Shown: positions 12,720 through 25,942, counted from the stretch's first letter. The stretch is 64,000 nt of DNA from Dryas octopetala (GCA_963921425.1 OY992839.1:15727409-15791408); one strand, 5' to 3'. Numbers and translations are program-made. Notes: generated by a model not told the origin, from the letters alone.

Positions 12720-13097
12720 AAATTTTGGGCCTATGGCATTTTTAATATGCCATAAAATGTAAAATCTATGACACTGGAAAAATGTCATCGTTATACTTTT
12801 TTATGACATTAGAATAAATGTCATGCTTTTTATGGCGATTTAAAAAATGCCATGTATGTAATAATCTTTTAATGACATATTGTACGCGCCATTAAAATGT
12901 ACTATTTCTCATGACATGTGTATAAATGTCATGGAAATCATATTTAATGACATATTCATGTGTATGTCATTATACCTTTGTCATATGATACATTTAATGA
13001 CGCATATTATAAAAATGTCATCTATAGTAATATTTAATGACATTTTATAATAAACGCCATAAAATTTGTGTCATTAAAAGCAAGTTTTGCTATAGTG
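12720..13097 (-). mobile_element. CACTA right terminus with subterminal repeat array
   Basis: The plus strand ends ...GCAAGTTTTGCTATAGTG at 13097, so the minus strand starts CACTATAGCAAAACTTGC, a CACTA terminus. The inner 370 bp is packed with a short motif around ATGACAT / ATGTCAT in both orientations (for example near 12783, 12806, 12872, 12920, 12940, 12971, 13016, 13039), the typical arrangement of subterminal TNPA-type binding sites. The next bases are GTG, so the lost left target duplication should be GTG. The matching left terminus is not in the window, so the element is either cut by the window edge or truncated. Confidence 0.82.
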
Positions 13098-14869
13098 GTG
13101 GTGGCAGTTGATGAGCACAGCAGTGGTAGAAGCTCTGTTGGGAGCAATTGATGCTGAGGGGATTATTCAGTATTTCACGAATATAAAAAAAAATCTTTTT
13201 AAAATAGGTTGATGAGGGAATTATCCAGTAATTGAAACAACAATATATTAAATCTAATTCTAATCTATTTTTTAACAAAATACTTTCCTTTTTCCTTATT
13301 ATTAGAATGAATGCTTGTTGTGGGCGAATTCTTATATTTCTGCACCGGTATCAAAGTTTAAAGTTTAATTTAAACCACCCAAAGGTGTGCTTTCAACCAC
13401 AATATATCAAACTAAAGGGTATTCTTTTTTGAAACTTTATTAATTTATATATTCTCCGCATGATAGGTACATAAAACATGATTATAGGTTAAATGTGCCC
13501 ACTGCCTCAGCTAAGTCCAATTGAGTGAGTGCGAAGAAATCATTAATAAAGTTTTATAATATTTTTTAAAGGCTCCAAAGTCATATTCTAAGTTATTTAT
13601 TGAATCGTATAATATCCTTCTGAGCAAATTACTTAATTGCACCGATATTATGTTATCTAACTTTTATACATATTTCATATTCTGATCCATAAATAATAGA
13701 AGTTAACACCTCTCCTTTTGGAAACAAGCCAAAAGTTGAATTGGTCTAATTTCTATATATGATGACCTGCAAATATGGGTATGTGTTTGAATCTGTCATT
13801 GGAGATAGTCAGATAGATATGGCCTGCAACCTAGCTACCTCAATAAACACAAAAATTCAAAGATATCAATGTGAACGAGATACAAGTTTTGAATTTTTTG
13901 TTTCTCTTTTGCCGGCTAAAAACGGATTCCAACTCAAATTTCGGTTTTTAAGAATTTTTTTTGCTCACCACCATTAAAGGTGGTGAAATATTACCTAGAA
14001 ACATTTCCGAAGTCTCATGCTCAATTTATAGAGTCAATAAAAATCTTGTTTTTCTTCAGCCAGTACAAAAAAGCCTACATGCTCAATTGATAGAGCGATT
14101 ATATGTATTAATATCCAAGTTATCTGACACTTAGCTTTTAGAAAAATAGTTTCCTAGGGTAATTTATGACTTGCTCAAACCAAGAGTATAGACTAAAAAG
14201 ACTCATAATGGAAAATGGCAGTTTGGTGCATCATTGGTTTCTTAAAAAGACCAAAATTGCAATACTTGCTATGCCAATTTTATAAAATTGTACAAAAATA
14301 GTTTGAACAAGATTTTTCAAAAGAAATTAGTTTACATATTAATACTCATGCATAAAAATTTAGTGAGAGAAAAGAGGAAGAGAATGTTGTGAAGCATTTT
14401 CATCACTAGTGTGTTTTTGGTTTAGTGAGTGTGGGATAATTGATGGCTTGGTTGGGTAACTTGGGTTTATAAAAATGGATTGTGTGCAACTTGACAACAT
14501 ACCCATGCATGCAGTACATAGTGACTAATGGGAAAAAGAGAGCCACAAGTTTTCTGGCCTAAAGCTTACTTGTTGATGAGGCTCTCTTTTTGCATTGGAC
14601 ACAAAAAGCCAGGATGTCACTTTTGGTAGTTAGTAATCGGGTGAGTAGAGCAGGCATTGATTTTGTCCTCTCTGTCAAACAACTTGCAGGACTAACTAAT
14701 ATATCCCTAGTGTCATAAATTATTTAGAAATTGCATATTATATATTCTTTCTACAGTATTAAATTATTAATGTTTGGTATTCCTTTTTTATTGGGGTGGG
14801 TGTTTGCTTTTATTTACATATTTTTATTGTGTATTGTTTTAACTTTACAGAAAAAACAAGTTTGCGAGC
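13098..14869. other. Intergenic, no gene seen
   Basis: AT-rich DNA without a supportable gene. Two short stretches near 14025-14050 and 14085-14110 share a motif (TGCTCAATT followed by ATAGAG) resembling a tRNA A-box neighbourhood, but no cloverleaf can be drawn. Confidence 0.45.
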
Positions 14870-15152
14870 CGTTTTTGAAAAAAAGAATGTCCACATTATC
14901 ATTATCATGTGCTTGATGAGATTTTCAACAACACCACTGCCACTGGACAAATGACTTATTCCCATTATATGTTGCATAGTGCACAGCTTCATTAGAATGC
15001 AATTAAGGGGTGATATTCATCAATACCAAACTGAAGACTTTGATGTGGTAGATGAAGAAAGCTCAGAGGCAAGTCAAGAAGGGGCAAACATGGACTTGAA
15101 TGAAGAAAATCAAATGAGTAATATTAGAGATCACATAGCTGGGGTTATGTAG
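14870..15152 (+). pseudogene. PIF/Harbinger-type transposase, C-terminal relic
   Basis: The frame from 14964 reads IICCIVHSFIRMQLRGD, then an acidic linker and NIRDHIAGVM ending at a TAG (15150-15152). C-C-x-x-H-N/S-F-I-R followed by an acidic stretch and R-D-x-I-A-x-x-M is the usual C-terminus of plant HARBI1-like DDE transposases. Upstream (14870-14963) the homologous segment is frame-shifted, and the catalytic DDE domain is absent. It is a short dead fragment. Confidence 0.6.
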
Positions 15153-15237
15153 CTAGACTATGTTAATAATCGGTCTTAGAATTTGTGTTAAATTGAACTT
15201 TTATTATCTTGGATGTTTGAATGATTCTTGAATTTGT

Positions 15238-15382
15238 GTTAATTTGAAGTAAACTTGGTATTATTTTGAATGATTTTTGAATTTGTGCTATGAAATTTTA
15301 TTATCGATCTGTTAATTTGAAGTAAACTTGGTATTATTTTGAATGATTTTTGAATTTGTGCTATGAAATTTTATTATCGATC
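15238..15382. repeat. Two-copy 73-bp tandem repeat
   Basis: The segment starting GTTAATTTGAAGTAAACTTG at 15238 is repeated without change at 15311. Both copies end TTATTATCGATCT. It lies just downstream of the Harbinger relic. A purely local, recent duplication is the simplest explanation. Confidence 0.9.
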
Positions 15383-15820
15383 TTAGGTTACGGACCTTGT
15401 GTATAGAGTCTAGGGTCTCAGATCCGGGATCCCGGGCCCTGGTTCTCGGATCTCAGGTCTCGAGAGTTGGGTATTGAGTCTTGAGTTCAAACTTTAAGTC
15501 TAAATCCCTATACAAACAATATATTGGAAAAAAAAAATTTATTTTAAAAAATATCCACCAAAGAAGTTTTCAAATATTTTAAAATTTAAAAACAGTTTTT
15601 AAATTCCATACCAACAAGTTTTCAAATTTTAAAAATTGAATTTAAAATCTCATATTTTTAAAATAGATCCATATTTTTGAATTTTTTTTTTGAATTGGAT
15701 ACCAAACAGGGCCTAAAAGATTGGTTTCTTTCTTTCTTTCTTCTTGTTATCTTTTTTTTTTTTTTTTAAAAGAAGAATCACCACTACCTAATCTGCAGGA
15801 ACAAGAATATATAATATATA

Positions 15821-16451
15821 CTTAGGGGGTCGGCAATGGGCCGGACCGGGCTAGCCCGGCCCAAATTTTTCGGGTTCGGGCCGGGCTCGGGCTTGAATTA
15901 TAGAAGCCCAATAGGGCTTTCAAGGTGAACCGGGCTGGGCTTGGGCTTTAATACACAAGCCCAAGGCCTGCGCATCAGGCTTTGGCTTGCGGGCTTGGAG
16001 GGCCAGGCCGGGCTAGGCCCAAACGGGCAGCCCAAAATGAGCCCAAATCCTGTTTAGACACATATATATCTTCAAAAAAAAAAAAATATGGGATTTTGGC
16101 TCTATTGTGATTTGAACATGAGATTTCACATAACAAGCTTCAACTCCACCAATTGAGCTGACTAGTTTATTTGTTAAGTTTGTGAATCATAACTTATTTA
16201 ATAGCTCTTTCGTTTGTTTACTTCAATAAATTATTAATATGCTTATTAGGTTATTATCTAATACTATTATGTTAGTAATAGTGTAATACCATAAATAATA
16301 AACTTTTAAAATTATATACAACATTACAACTATAATAAAACATAAATGTATATATACTATGAAAATATTCGGGCCAGATCGGGCTTGAGCCCAATGGGCC
16401 GGGCGGGCTTCGGGTGGGCTTCGGGCCTTGGGCTTTTTGGTGACCCCTAAG
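15821..16451. mobile_element. hAT-like non-autonomous element rich in GGGCC motifs
   Basis: The segment starts CTTAGGGGGTCGGCAATGGG and ends GGTGACCCCTAAG, an inverted pair of about 10 bp. Both ends carry clusters of GGGCC/GGCCC, GGGCTTGGGC and CGGGCCGGGC typical of plant hAT-derived miniature elements. A clear 8-bp target duplication could not be matched. The interior is AT-rich apart from a tRNA-like segment on the minus strand at 16096-16163. There is no transposase. Confidence 0.65.
16096..16163 (-). ncRNA. tRNA-derived (SINE-like) segment inside a hAT-like element
   Basis: On the minus strand the segment reads CAGCTCAATTGGTGGAG near the start (A-box like) and, about 40 bases on, TGTTCAAATCAC (B-box like). 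This resembles the internal Pol III promoter of a tRNA. Acceptor-stem pairing is poor and there is no CCA. It is better called a tRNA-derived relic than a tRNA gene. Confidence 0.35.
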
Positions 16452-17313
16452 ATTATACTATGAAAATATCGTCATTATAACTGTCATTATGTTGGAAACT
16501 TAGAAACTATACTCAACAGAAACTCTTTTTCACCGCCAGTTTAGATATGCTTTGCTCCCTGTACAATAATTGAACACTTAGGGCCATGAATGAATGAATT
16601 TTATCAATTAAAATTTCAAATAATTTCTTTTTCTTTCATATTATATATGTCTGTCTCAATGACCAGTGTTGCAGCTCACAGGGTGTCAATTTCAATTACC
16701 TGGACTACTTTACAGTCAGGTTGCACCAAGGTGGTGATACAAACTAGTTTATCTGCCAACTATACCCAATACCATTCCCATCTCTTTCATTTTCCAACAA
16801 TGATAAGATAACATTTGCTATTGCTAACAGATTCATCTTCCAAATCTATCATGGCCTAAATTCCATCAAAGTATATGGCCTCTTACACTTTTATCTGCTC
16901 TTCAGTCTTCACAACTCATGAAAAGTAATATGTTCTCCTAGTCATTTTCTTCTGTCAAAAATGCTTGCCTCTTGATCTTGAAACATGTTCCACTATATCA
17001 TTTTGCCATGATGAACACAACCAAAATCCACCTAATAACATTGGTGCTACTAAAATCCTGTTTATTTGATCATTCAATTGTAAAGCTGAAAAAACTAAGG
17101 AAAATAAAATGGAATTTGGAATCACAATTCACAAGGACTACTGGTTAATGAAGCTTTTGCCATCACCAGCAGTGTGTAACAAATAACAATACAATATAAC
17201 CAAAGACGATTCTTGGTTTGGTTTAGGGCAATCTTAGAGGGAGAATCAATTTGGGCCTGGGTTTTACAGTTTATACGCTGCGTCTTTTAAACACCACTCA
17301 AAAAAAAAAAGAA
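16452..17313. other. Intergenic, no gene seen
   Basis: AT-rich DNA up to the start of the segmental duplication. The only open stretch (16590-16811) has no recognisable domain, so I do not call it a gene. Confidence 0.45.
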
Positions 17314-20300
17314 ATATCCTTGCATTGACCATTCTATCCATCACCATCAAACCAGGCCATTCTCCATATTTAACATTCATCAGACGAAAATCGCACCAAT
17401 ATCTAATTGTAGTGACATCTAATATCTAATAATTTGTAAAATACAACTTGTGGGGAAAAGAAGGGAAAAAAGGGAGCTTTGAAATGCATTTTTGTGTGCT
17501 AATGGACCAAAGTGAGATGAGAGAAAAGATACACTGTCACATTCAAAATCTAAGGGACTGTGACTGGCCAGAAGTTTTTATTCAACTTGGTGTGTAATAA
17601 TTAATAGGCAAAACAATGAAACATTAAACTTAAGATTCAGTAGGAAATCTATATCAATAGCAGTTGACAGTTGACACACTACAAAACAAAAACAAAATGG
17701 AAGTCTTGAAAATATATTTGTCCTGATCCAGGTCAATGTGATACTTGTCAGTCATTCATACAATTGAAACTCAATGGTTATGACTATGACTGAGCATAAA
17801 CCTTCAAGACATGGTTCCCCCAAAAAAAAAAATATTCAAATTTGAATACTTTAGATCATAGACTTGGAAATAAAATGAAGCTTTGGTTCATTGATAAGGA
17901 TACCCAAGTCTGGTGTAACTTAATACCAGCTCAGTTGAGTCACAAACTGCAATATTTGAAGCTTGCAAAACGAGAAAGATTTGCATTATTATGTAAAAGA
18001 AGATGCCTCAGTTCGGATTGCCAGCTCACCGCTGTTCTTTCCTCAGAAATCATTGTTTCTTGTGAAGGCAATGCCAACAAAACACAATAATAACAATGGT
18101 GTTAATAACTGATGAAAAATCAAATTTTTAACTAATATCAGTAACAAGCAGCTAATAGATTATAAATGAGGACGAAGAACTGGAGACTGGGGTATGCAAG
18201 CATTGTGCACTTTCTTCTATTCAATAAAAGCCAATAGACCAAATGAAAAATAAATTAGAAACTCAATAATTGTCAACTATGGTTTGAAACACATACAGTG
18301 GTGCAAATTTAAAAGTAGAGTATATATGTAAAGGACTATCTGCACATGCAGTGTTGCAAATTTTGTTCAAATGTAAGAATGACACCTAACAACAATTTTC
18401 AGTTTAGAAGAACAAAAAATTGGTTTGAGAACAAAGAGATCTTAGCTAATTTATTCACTGCTAAATCAAAGATCACATACCAAATAAATAGAAGGCATAG
18501 ATAATTACCTTGTCCAGGTGAAGAAACAATATCCATTTGATCACTTTTATCTTCTATATAACAACTTGATCTGTTCCTCCACTCTTCCATGTAATCTTGT
18601 CCACTTGATCACGGTAAACACCTCCGAAAAAAGAAAAAGAAAAACACAAACTTAATTCAAAAAACTTACCTCATTGTCCTGCAAATTTTGAAGTTTAGCA
18701 AGAAAAGTCTCGTTCTTAGGAACTTAGGCTTGTTCTTATTTTTGCACGGTTTTTCAAGCATCTTTGCCCAACCATGCAACAAAGGGGACTCCATCGATAG
18801 GATACTCACTAACCTTTGTTCCAAAAAGTTTATCGGCAAGGTTGGGAATGTGCTCCATTGCAGCAATCTTTCAATAATATATGTTGATTAAAAAAAAAAA
18901 ACTTTACCATAAAGTTTAAATAAACAATCATTAGCACATGAAATTAATACTTACCACAAGCAAAACAGTGTACTGACAAAACTAGATGCAGAAACCTTAG
19001 TAGAAAATTCCATAGAGGTATGGAGGTGTGCTAACATAGCGTCACCCTATGCATAATTCTTTATCTCATCCAACTTCTCCAAAAGTTGGATATACATTAA
19101 GGGTACCAGAAGTTTGGTTTTATCTGCAACCATTGTTGTATCCAACACATACAAAACATAAGCCATTACATGTTTACAAAAATCTTCACTATTTTCACTC
19201 ACTTTGTCAGGAAACTTATCAAAATTTTCCTTCAACCAAGAAAGTTCAATGGAATTACCTTTTGTTTCCTCCTTAATTGATCCTAAAAGTCTTATACACA
19301 AATCTGTCTGGCCAATTAATACCATTCATTGTTGTCTATTTATTCCAACTAAAAGAGTACCATGTAAACGAAATCTTATATATAAAGCCACCAGAAAAAC
19401 TTCAGTGGGGAGTGCCCTGCAACATCATCATGTTGAGTAGCCAGGAAGGCCAATTAAAATGTGATTTATTTTGGATTCTTTTGCTTCTATGGTAGCCATT
19501 GAACTTACAATGTTTATGATTAAAAATTTGAAAATAGGCTAAAGCTTTCCAAACCATTTGATGTAAAAGAAGAACAGGGTGCCCTCAACCATCCTCCAAA
19601 TCCATCACTCTCTAAAAGATTCCATAAGTACAATGCACTTGAATCATATAACAAGAGACACTGTGTATATGCTCATTACATGAAAGTTTTGCTCCTAGTT
19701 AAAGCCCAATAATGAGCAGTTAATAATTAACAAAATTTAGACAATGCAATATTGAGAGATTTTTATGCAATGTTATATGTTCAATCCCATAACGCAGAAT
19801 TATGGTCCAAGTAGTTTTGAAACAACACAACCATAGAAATGGAAACATGACCTTTTTCTATATAAGAAATCAAACCATAGACATTGTTCGTGCAGTTTTA
19901 CAGTTCTGAATCCTGACAGAAAAGGCTGTAAAGTAGCATACAATACTAGCAAATTCAAATTCAAATGAACATGATCGATCTAGAAAATCAATGAAGGGAA
20001 TCTGAAATGGACTAACTGAACTAGAAGTCTCAGAAGGGATCAGATTTAAAACACTGTTTTGTTCATAGACCCTCTTAAACATCATCATTCCATTATCTGG
20101 TACATAACCTCCCTTGCTCTCATTTCCAATCAACCAGGACATGATTCAGACAGCAAAAGAAAAAAGGCTTAACTTCCACAAGCCATGCACTCCTCCCGAT
20201 TCTGCAGCGAGCACACTTGTGACGTATCAGCATGAACATCCACCTTGTTATTATTATCCTGCTCCACCCATTTAAACCAGAAATGCTTTGTTAATTATAA

Positions 20301-23300
20301 GTACGCAAGTGTAAGAGAAGGAACTACTAGAAGTTTTATGAAGAATGAAAAAAGCTCCATTTGCTTTACATAATATTTCAAGGAACAAATATATGTGCGT
20401 CATCAGAATTTTACTACAACAACCAATATAACCATCACTACAAACCATAGATTTTTTAGAAAATGGAATATGAGTATCTGACAACATCATTTCAGTTTTC
20501 TTAAAGCTATGAAATACTGGAATTACGATATGAGTTATATGATTTAATATTTATAACTGCTTAAAACAATAAACTGAATACTTTACATTGTTAAGAGCAG
20601 AGGTATCCACAGTGAATTTGATAGCATCAGCTGCAGCGCGTGTTCGTAGATAATACATCCCCGTTTTCAGACCCTTGCATATGGGAAAATGAAATCAAAT
20701 AGATTTTTAAATCATTTTTCTTGATAATAATAATATACATTAACCAATTAAGGAATCCATAAATGTTACCTTGATTCATAAATGTCAAATAAGAATTACC
20801 TTAGACCAAGCATGGAAGTGCAGGGAAGTTAGCTTTCCAAGGTCAGGTTGATCCATGTGAATATTCAGACTCTGACTCTGATCAATGTAGCATCCGCGAT
20901 CAGCAGCCATGTCAACCAAGGTCTTCTGCTTGATTTCCCATACAGACCTAATTGTATGTATTTACATTAGCAACGAGCAAGATATGAAAATAGTAGTTAA
21001 GCTTCAACAAACTCAGGGAGGTCAAAAAGAAATCAATACTTGTAAATAGCTTTCAACTCCTCAGGAATCTCAGGGATTTTCAAGATTGAGCCATTCTCAT
21101 AAATTATTTTGCTCTTGAGAGCATGAGACCACAGATCCATTTCTGTTAAATCATGAAGGAGGTGCCTGTTCACTACAATAAATTCACCACTAGAAACAAG
21201 AGAGGTTAGATGATATAGAGTACTGAAACCATACCTTTGAGAGTTACTAGGTACAAAAACGTCAAACCTTAAAACTCTGCGACTATAGATGTTGGATGTA
21301 TAAGGTTCAAAGCACTCATTGTTACCAAGAATCTGGCTGGTTGAAGCGGTCGGCATAGGTGCTGTAAGAAGGGAATTCCTCAGTCCATTTTTAGATATCA
21401 TTTGCCTAAGAGCAGCCCAGTCCCACCGACCTGATGGTGTTACACCCCACATGTCAAACTGCAAATTCCCCTAAGGAAAAGAAAGAGTAGTTTTTAAAGT
21501 CCGCAGCTAGAAAATGGATTCTGGCCACAAGAACACTGCTCAGAAATTCACAAATCAAGATCCATATTTCTCATTAACTGAGAATATAGAGAGAAGACAA
21601 CAAAAGGTAGAAATGCCACAAATAGCAAAAACTTCTTTTTCCTTTTTGTGCCCTTAGGCATTAATGATAAGAGTTGAACCAAACATTTCCATTAATGCTT
21701 CTAATGCTATTTCCCATTAATTGTTGACTTCATCAGTAAAAGAATAAAGTTCAATAGGAAAAAATATTTTGCATTATTGCAGGTTAAAAAGTTAGAAGCT
21801 CAACAAATGGTCTAGTGCAATAACTTAATTTCTAATAGGAGTGTAAATATATGAGATAATAAGGTATTTCCTTGACCAATTTAATCATTTCCTTTTGTCC
21901 AATACTAATACAATAGAGATGTTATATGGTCTCTTATAGAAGGCACCAAATAAGTATTTTCTAGATTGCAAGGGCCAAGTGCACCCCTTTGACACCCCAC
22001 ATCAATGACAAGAATTTTAAAAATTTCATAACATATGCAGTTGTCTTCTATCATACTAGAAACATTCAAAGAGGAACAATTAACAGGTCTCAAAGTTCAA
22101 ACACTTTTTGAACATGAAAGAAAGATCATATAAACGCACTTGACTGTTCATTTTAATCCCATAATTTTCCCTCAGCACAAGTGATCCACTTTTTAATTTA
22201 AAATATGCAGCACAAGTGATCCACTTTTTAATTTAAAATATGCAGAACAAAAACAAAGTAAAAACTCATCTTTGATGCAAGAATAATACTGGATTCATGT
22301 AACCTATATGCTGCAGAACTTACACGACAAACAATAAGTGATCTAATAAAAAACAAACACTTATAAATACCTTGCTCACAGGACTGCCACAATATGTCTC
22401 ATAGGGGCCATCTAATGCAGCCAAATCAGCAGAAGCTATCAATGCATGGTAGTAAATGGTTTCAAAAATGTCTTTGTTCAGCTGTTGGGCCTGCAGTTAA
22501 CGATCCAAAACACTCAATCGAACTGGACCAAAGAAATTCCAATGCAGGCCTATCAGTGTAAGACAATACCTCAGGTGAATCAAATGGCATGCCAAGCAAA
22601 ATGAAAGTATCAGCAAGACCTTGAACTCCAATACCAATAGGTCTGTGTCGTAAATTTGACCGTTTTGCAGTTTCAACTGGGTAGTAATTGATATCAATTA
22701 TCTTGTTGAGATTTTCAGTAACTATTTTAGTAACCTAACAGAGCAAAAAATGGGCAATGAACAATTAATAATAGAGCTCTTCGAGGTCCTTGTACACTGA
22801 AAAATAAATAAATAAATAAAGACCAACAAAAAGCTTGTACATCTACTGGTTATTACTGTGTTTCTCACTATGAGAACTACACTTAACAGTCACATAAACA
22901 AACCTCTGCTAGTCTGTCAAAATCAAAATACCGATTCTTTGAATCTCTAGTTCCAACCATCTTACATGAGTTCGCATCAATAGGAACCCCCTGCAGAAAT
23001 AAGTAAAGAATGGTCAGCGATATATTAACAAAAAAGAATAGTAAATCAGATATCAAAGGCCCACCTTTTCCTTGACATATCGAGGTAATGCAATGGATGC
23101 CAAATTGCAAACTGCAGTTTCTGTTGGGCTTGTGAACTCAATAACTTCAGTGCAAAGGTTTGAAGACTTGATGGTACCCAGATTCTGCTGGTTACTTTTC
23201 CTATTACAAGAATCCTGGATGGAAGGGGAAAAAAGGGAAAATATTCAAGAAACTGCCAGCAAAGATGTGAAACTATGACATGTCGGTTCACTTAGAATAC

Positions 23301-25264
23301 CTTGAAAAGCATAAATGGAGTTCCTGTTTCAATCTGCGAATTTAATATCTCAAACCACAATTTTCTCGCAGAGATCACCTTCTTTTCCCTACCCTGAATC
23401 CATGAAAAACATGATTTTATACAGTAAAATATTTATATTATTTTAGCGCAATATAACTTTAACAACATGATTGCAGATGATCAGGTTTACCTCCTCCTCA
23501 TATTGGGTGTACAACTTCTGAAATTTTTCACCCCAACAATCAGCTAGGCCAGGAGCCTCATTTGGGCAAAACAAAGACCATTTCCCATCAGCTTGGACTC
23601 TCTCCATAAAGAGATCAGGAATCCAAAGAGCATAAAATAGATCTCGAGCCCGATGCTCTTCCTGTAAAAAAGATGTTACATTTTACCAAACAAAAAATTT
23701 TTCGAACAACTAGGGAAGGCATAACAACATAACTGGAAATTTATTTACTACATTAGGAATATGTAACAACATAACTGTAAATTTATTAAGTACTACATTA
23801 GGAATGTCTTTTTAACAGGATAAAAGTCACAGCATATAGATTCATAAATCATTAAGCTCATCCTATTTTACTTCACCTTCCCATGGTTCTTTCTAAGCTC
23901 TAGAAACTCAAAGATATCAGCATGCCATGGCTCCAAGTATATGGCAAAAGCACCTAAAATGGAACAAAATTGATCAGATCAAACATGGAAGGAGAAAAAT
24001 TACATATCACAAACATCAGAACATATATAACAGAGCTACAATTTTTTTTTTTTTTTTTGTAATAGCTAATAAGACAGATACACAAGACATTTTAAAATTA
24101 CCCTTTCTCCTGCCTCCCCCTTGATCAACATAACGAGCTGTGTCATTAAACACTCGAAGCATAGGCACAATACCATTAGAAGTACCATTTGCCCCACAAA
24201 TGTAGCTACCTGTTGCACGAACATTATGAATGGAGACACCAATCCCTCCTGCAGATTTGCTAATAACAGCACACTCCTTCAATGTATCAAATATTCCATC
24301 AATGCTGTCATCTTTCATGCACACAAGAAAGCAGCTACTCAACTGCCATTTGACATTTATAAGTTAACAAAAAATTATACATGAGTAAATACCAAAAGTC
24401 CGAGCACCAGAATTTACATCTTGAAAAAAAATTTAAATGATGTAATCATACTTGGGGCCGTGGAGTTCCTCCATTGAAAAGGGTTGGAGTAGCATGAATG
24501 AACCAACGCTGGGACATCAAATGGTAAGTTTGGAGAGCAGACTCAATGTCATCTTTGTGTATACCAACAGAAACCCTCATCAACAAGTGCTGCGGCCTTT
24601 CCACAACCTTCTCATTTACCTTTAAAAGGTAGGACCTTTCTAGTGTTTTAAAGCCAAAGTAGTCATAGTCAAAATCTCTCTCATAGATGATCTCACTGTC
24701 CAGGCGTGAAGCATTCTGTAGCCAATGAAGACACTAATGACCCAATGCACGCCTCAATCCTCAATTCAAATTAAGTATATGAACAAAAAAAAAACAAAAT
24801 GTCTTCATCCAATTTTTTCTTTTTGCTTTTCCTTCTGTCAGTCTTATGTCAAGAATATGACTCAGCACTCCTTATTAAGTTATATATGTAACCATAGATT
24901 CATTCAACTTTTTTTTTTTTTCTTGAACAGATAGATTTATTCAACTTTATTTTACCATTATAAGCACATCTAGCCCAGTTTCAGATTATATGGTTAGTGA
25001 TTCCTTGGAGGGGAGTCGGTCTATACCTTGAATGAGGTAAGAGAAGCTAAGGAATTAGATACTCATAGTTCTGAGGTTGTACATGTATAATCAGTGCTGT
25101 TAAAACAGAACAATAAAATGATCCAACAGATTAAGAAATGGAATACTTATGTCAGTACCTTCATAATTATTTCATAAACATCATCAGCAATCAGAGGAGC
25201 CTTCTTCCCACTCCTTTTATCAAAGTAGTTGTACATGACTCTGATCCTGCATTACCCATTGATA
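17314..25264. repeat. Segmental duplication, copy A (contains most of RNR1)
   Basis: Starting at ATATCCTTGCATTGACC (17314), this block is repeated in direct orientation from 27553. Similarity resumes in order to the sequence CCCATTGATA at 25264 and 38539. Copy A carries the mobile-domain relic and RNR1 from exon 3 to its 3' end; RNR1 exons 1-2 and the promoter lie just outside. Relative to copy A, copy B lacks about 17670-18405 and 19800-21380. Copy A alone has a tandem doubling of a roughly 35-bp intron segment (GATCCACTTTTTAATTTAAA, 22180-22245). Confidence 0.92.
18508..19325 (-). pseudogene. Plant mobile domain (aminotransferase-like PMD) gene relic, copy A
   Basis: The minus-strand block 19325-19047 encodes ELSWLKENFDKFPDKV, then HVMAYVLYVLDTTMVADKTK and LLEKLDEIKNYA. 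This is the S-W-L ... Y-x-L-x-x-L-x-x-x-x-x-x-D ... L-D-E-I-x-x-Y-x-W-G pattern of the plant mobile domain. The conserved Trp is a stop (TAG) here: NYA-stop-GDAMLAHLHTS. Further blocks follow at about 18870-18669 (EHIPNLADKLFGTKVSEYPI in one frame) and 18605-18508 (DQVDKITWKSG). These domains occur in MAIN/MAIL-type nuclear proteins and in many transposon-associated genes. With shifted frames and a premature stop this is a pseudogene, perhaps always a transposon passenger. Confidence 0.65.
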
Positions 25265-25802
25265 AAAATTACTTCCTTTAGCATACAATTGCAATCTTCA
25301 ACCCCCAAAAAAGCCTGAAATATCAAAGTAAATAGAACAAAATCACTTGAACTAAATAAAACACTCACGTTTCTGAAAAGGACACCTTTGTATTTTTATG
25401 CAGATTCGAAACAGCTGTTCTCGCTGCCAACTATACCGTATTTGCACATCAACCACACAAAACAACCAAACCCAAAACAACCAAACTCAATATAACACTC
25501 ATAAACTGTTAAACTAAACAGAACAAGTCAAAATTCAGCAAACCCACATAGTAAAACTATGCAAGAGTACCAACCAAAGCGTAATGAGGGTGATTCGAAG
25601 TCATAGAAGCCGCAGTCTCAGCCGCCAACTCATCAAGTTGTGTAGTGGTGATCCCATTGTAGACCCCAGCAAAGACCTTGTGTGCGACGAGCACCGGGTC
25701 ACAATGCTCCACGCTGAGCCCGTAACTAAGCTTTTGTAGGCGGGACGTGATCTTGTTGATTTGGACAAGTTCTTGGCGCCCATCTCTCTTAACCACGTAC
25801 AT
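20169..25802 (-). CDS. RNR1: Ribonucleoside-diphosphate reductase large subunit (class Ia R1), 17 exons
   Basis: R1 reduces ribonucleoside diphosphates to deoxyribonucleotides in the cytosol, with the R2 subunit, for DNA synthesis. Spliced exons (minus): 25802-25575, 25430-25369, 25246-25159, 24715-24452, 24342-24102, 23953-23877, 23661-23491, 23393-23301, 23214-23065, 22990-22904, 22734-22570, 22490-22371, 21470-21268, 21189-21040, 20947-20800, 20673-20587, 20258-20169. All join in phase with GT-AG sites to give 807 residues, the usual family size. The start [11 protein letters not shown] opens the ATP-cone domain. Catalytic residues are present: Cys218 (SSCFLVC), Asn427, Cys429 and Glu431 (SNLCTE), Cys444 ([10 protein letters not shown]), the radical-transfer pair Tyr756-Tyr757 (GMYYLR) and the C-terminal redox pair in CMACGS. 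The 5' flank has a GA microsatellite and a GCGCAAAA motif only loosely like an E2F site. No lesion was found, so the gene is probably functional. Confidence 0.95.
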
Positions 25803-25942
25803 TTTTGTAAACCTCGCGCAAAAGAAAGTTTGAGATTATGGGGTTGGAGAGTATGTGATTGGATAAAGGGGACAACTGGGTTGTGACTACGTGAGTGAGT
25901 GTTGGGATTTATCATTTATAATACAGAGGGGTGGGTGTTCGA

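Noticed and set aside
14731..14916. Hydrophobic 61-codon open frame
   Set aside because: It runs into the Harbinger relic in another frame. The hydrophobicity is what T-rich DNA gives by chance.
25812..25821. An E2F site in the RNR1 leader (GCGCAAAA)
   Set aside because: It does not fit the TTTSSCGC consensus well enough, though plant RNR genes are known E2F targets.
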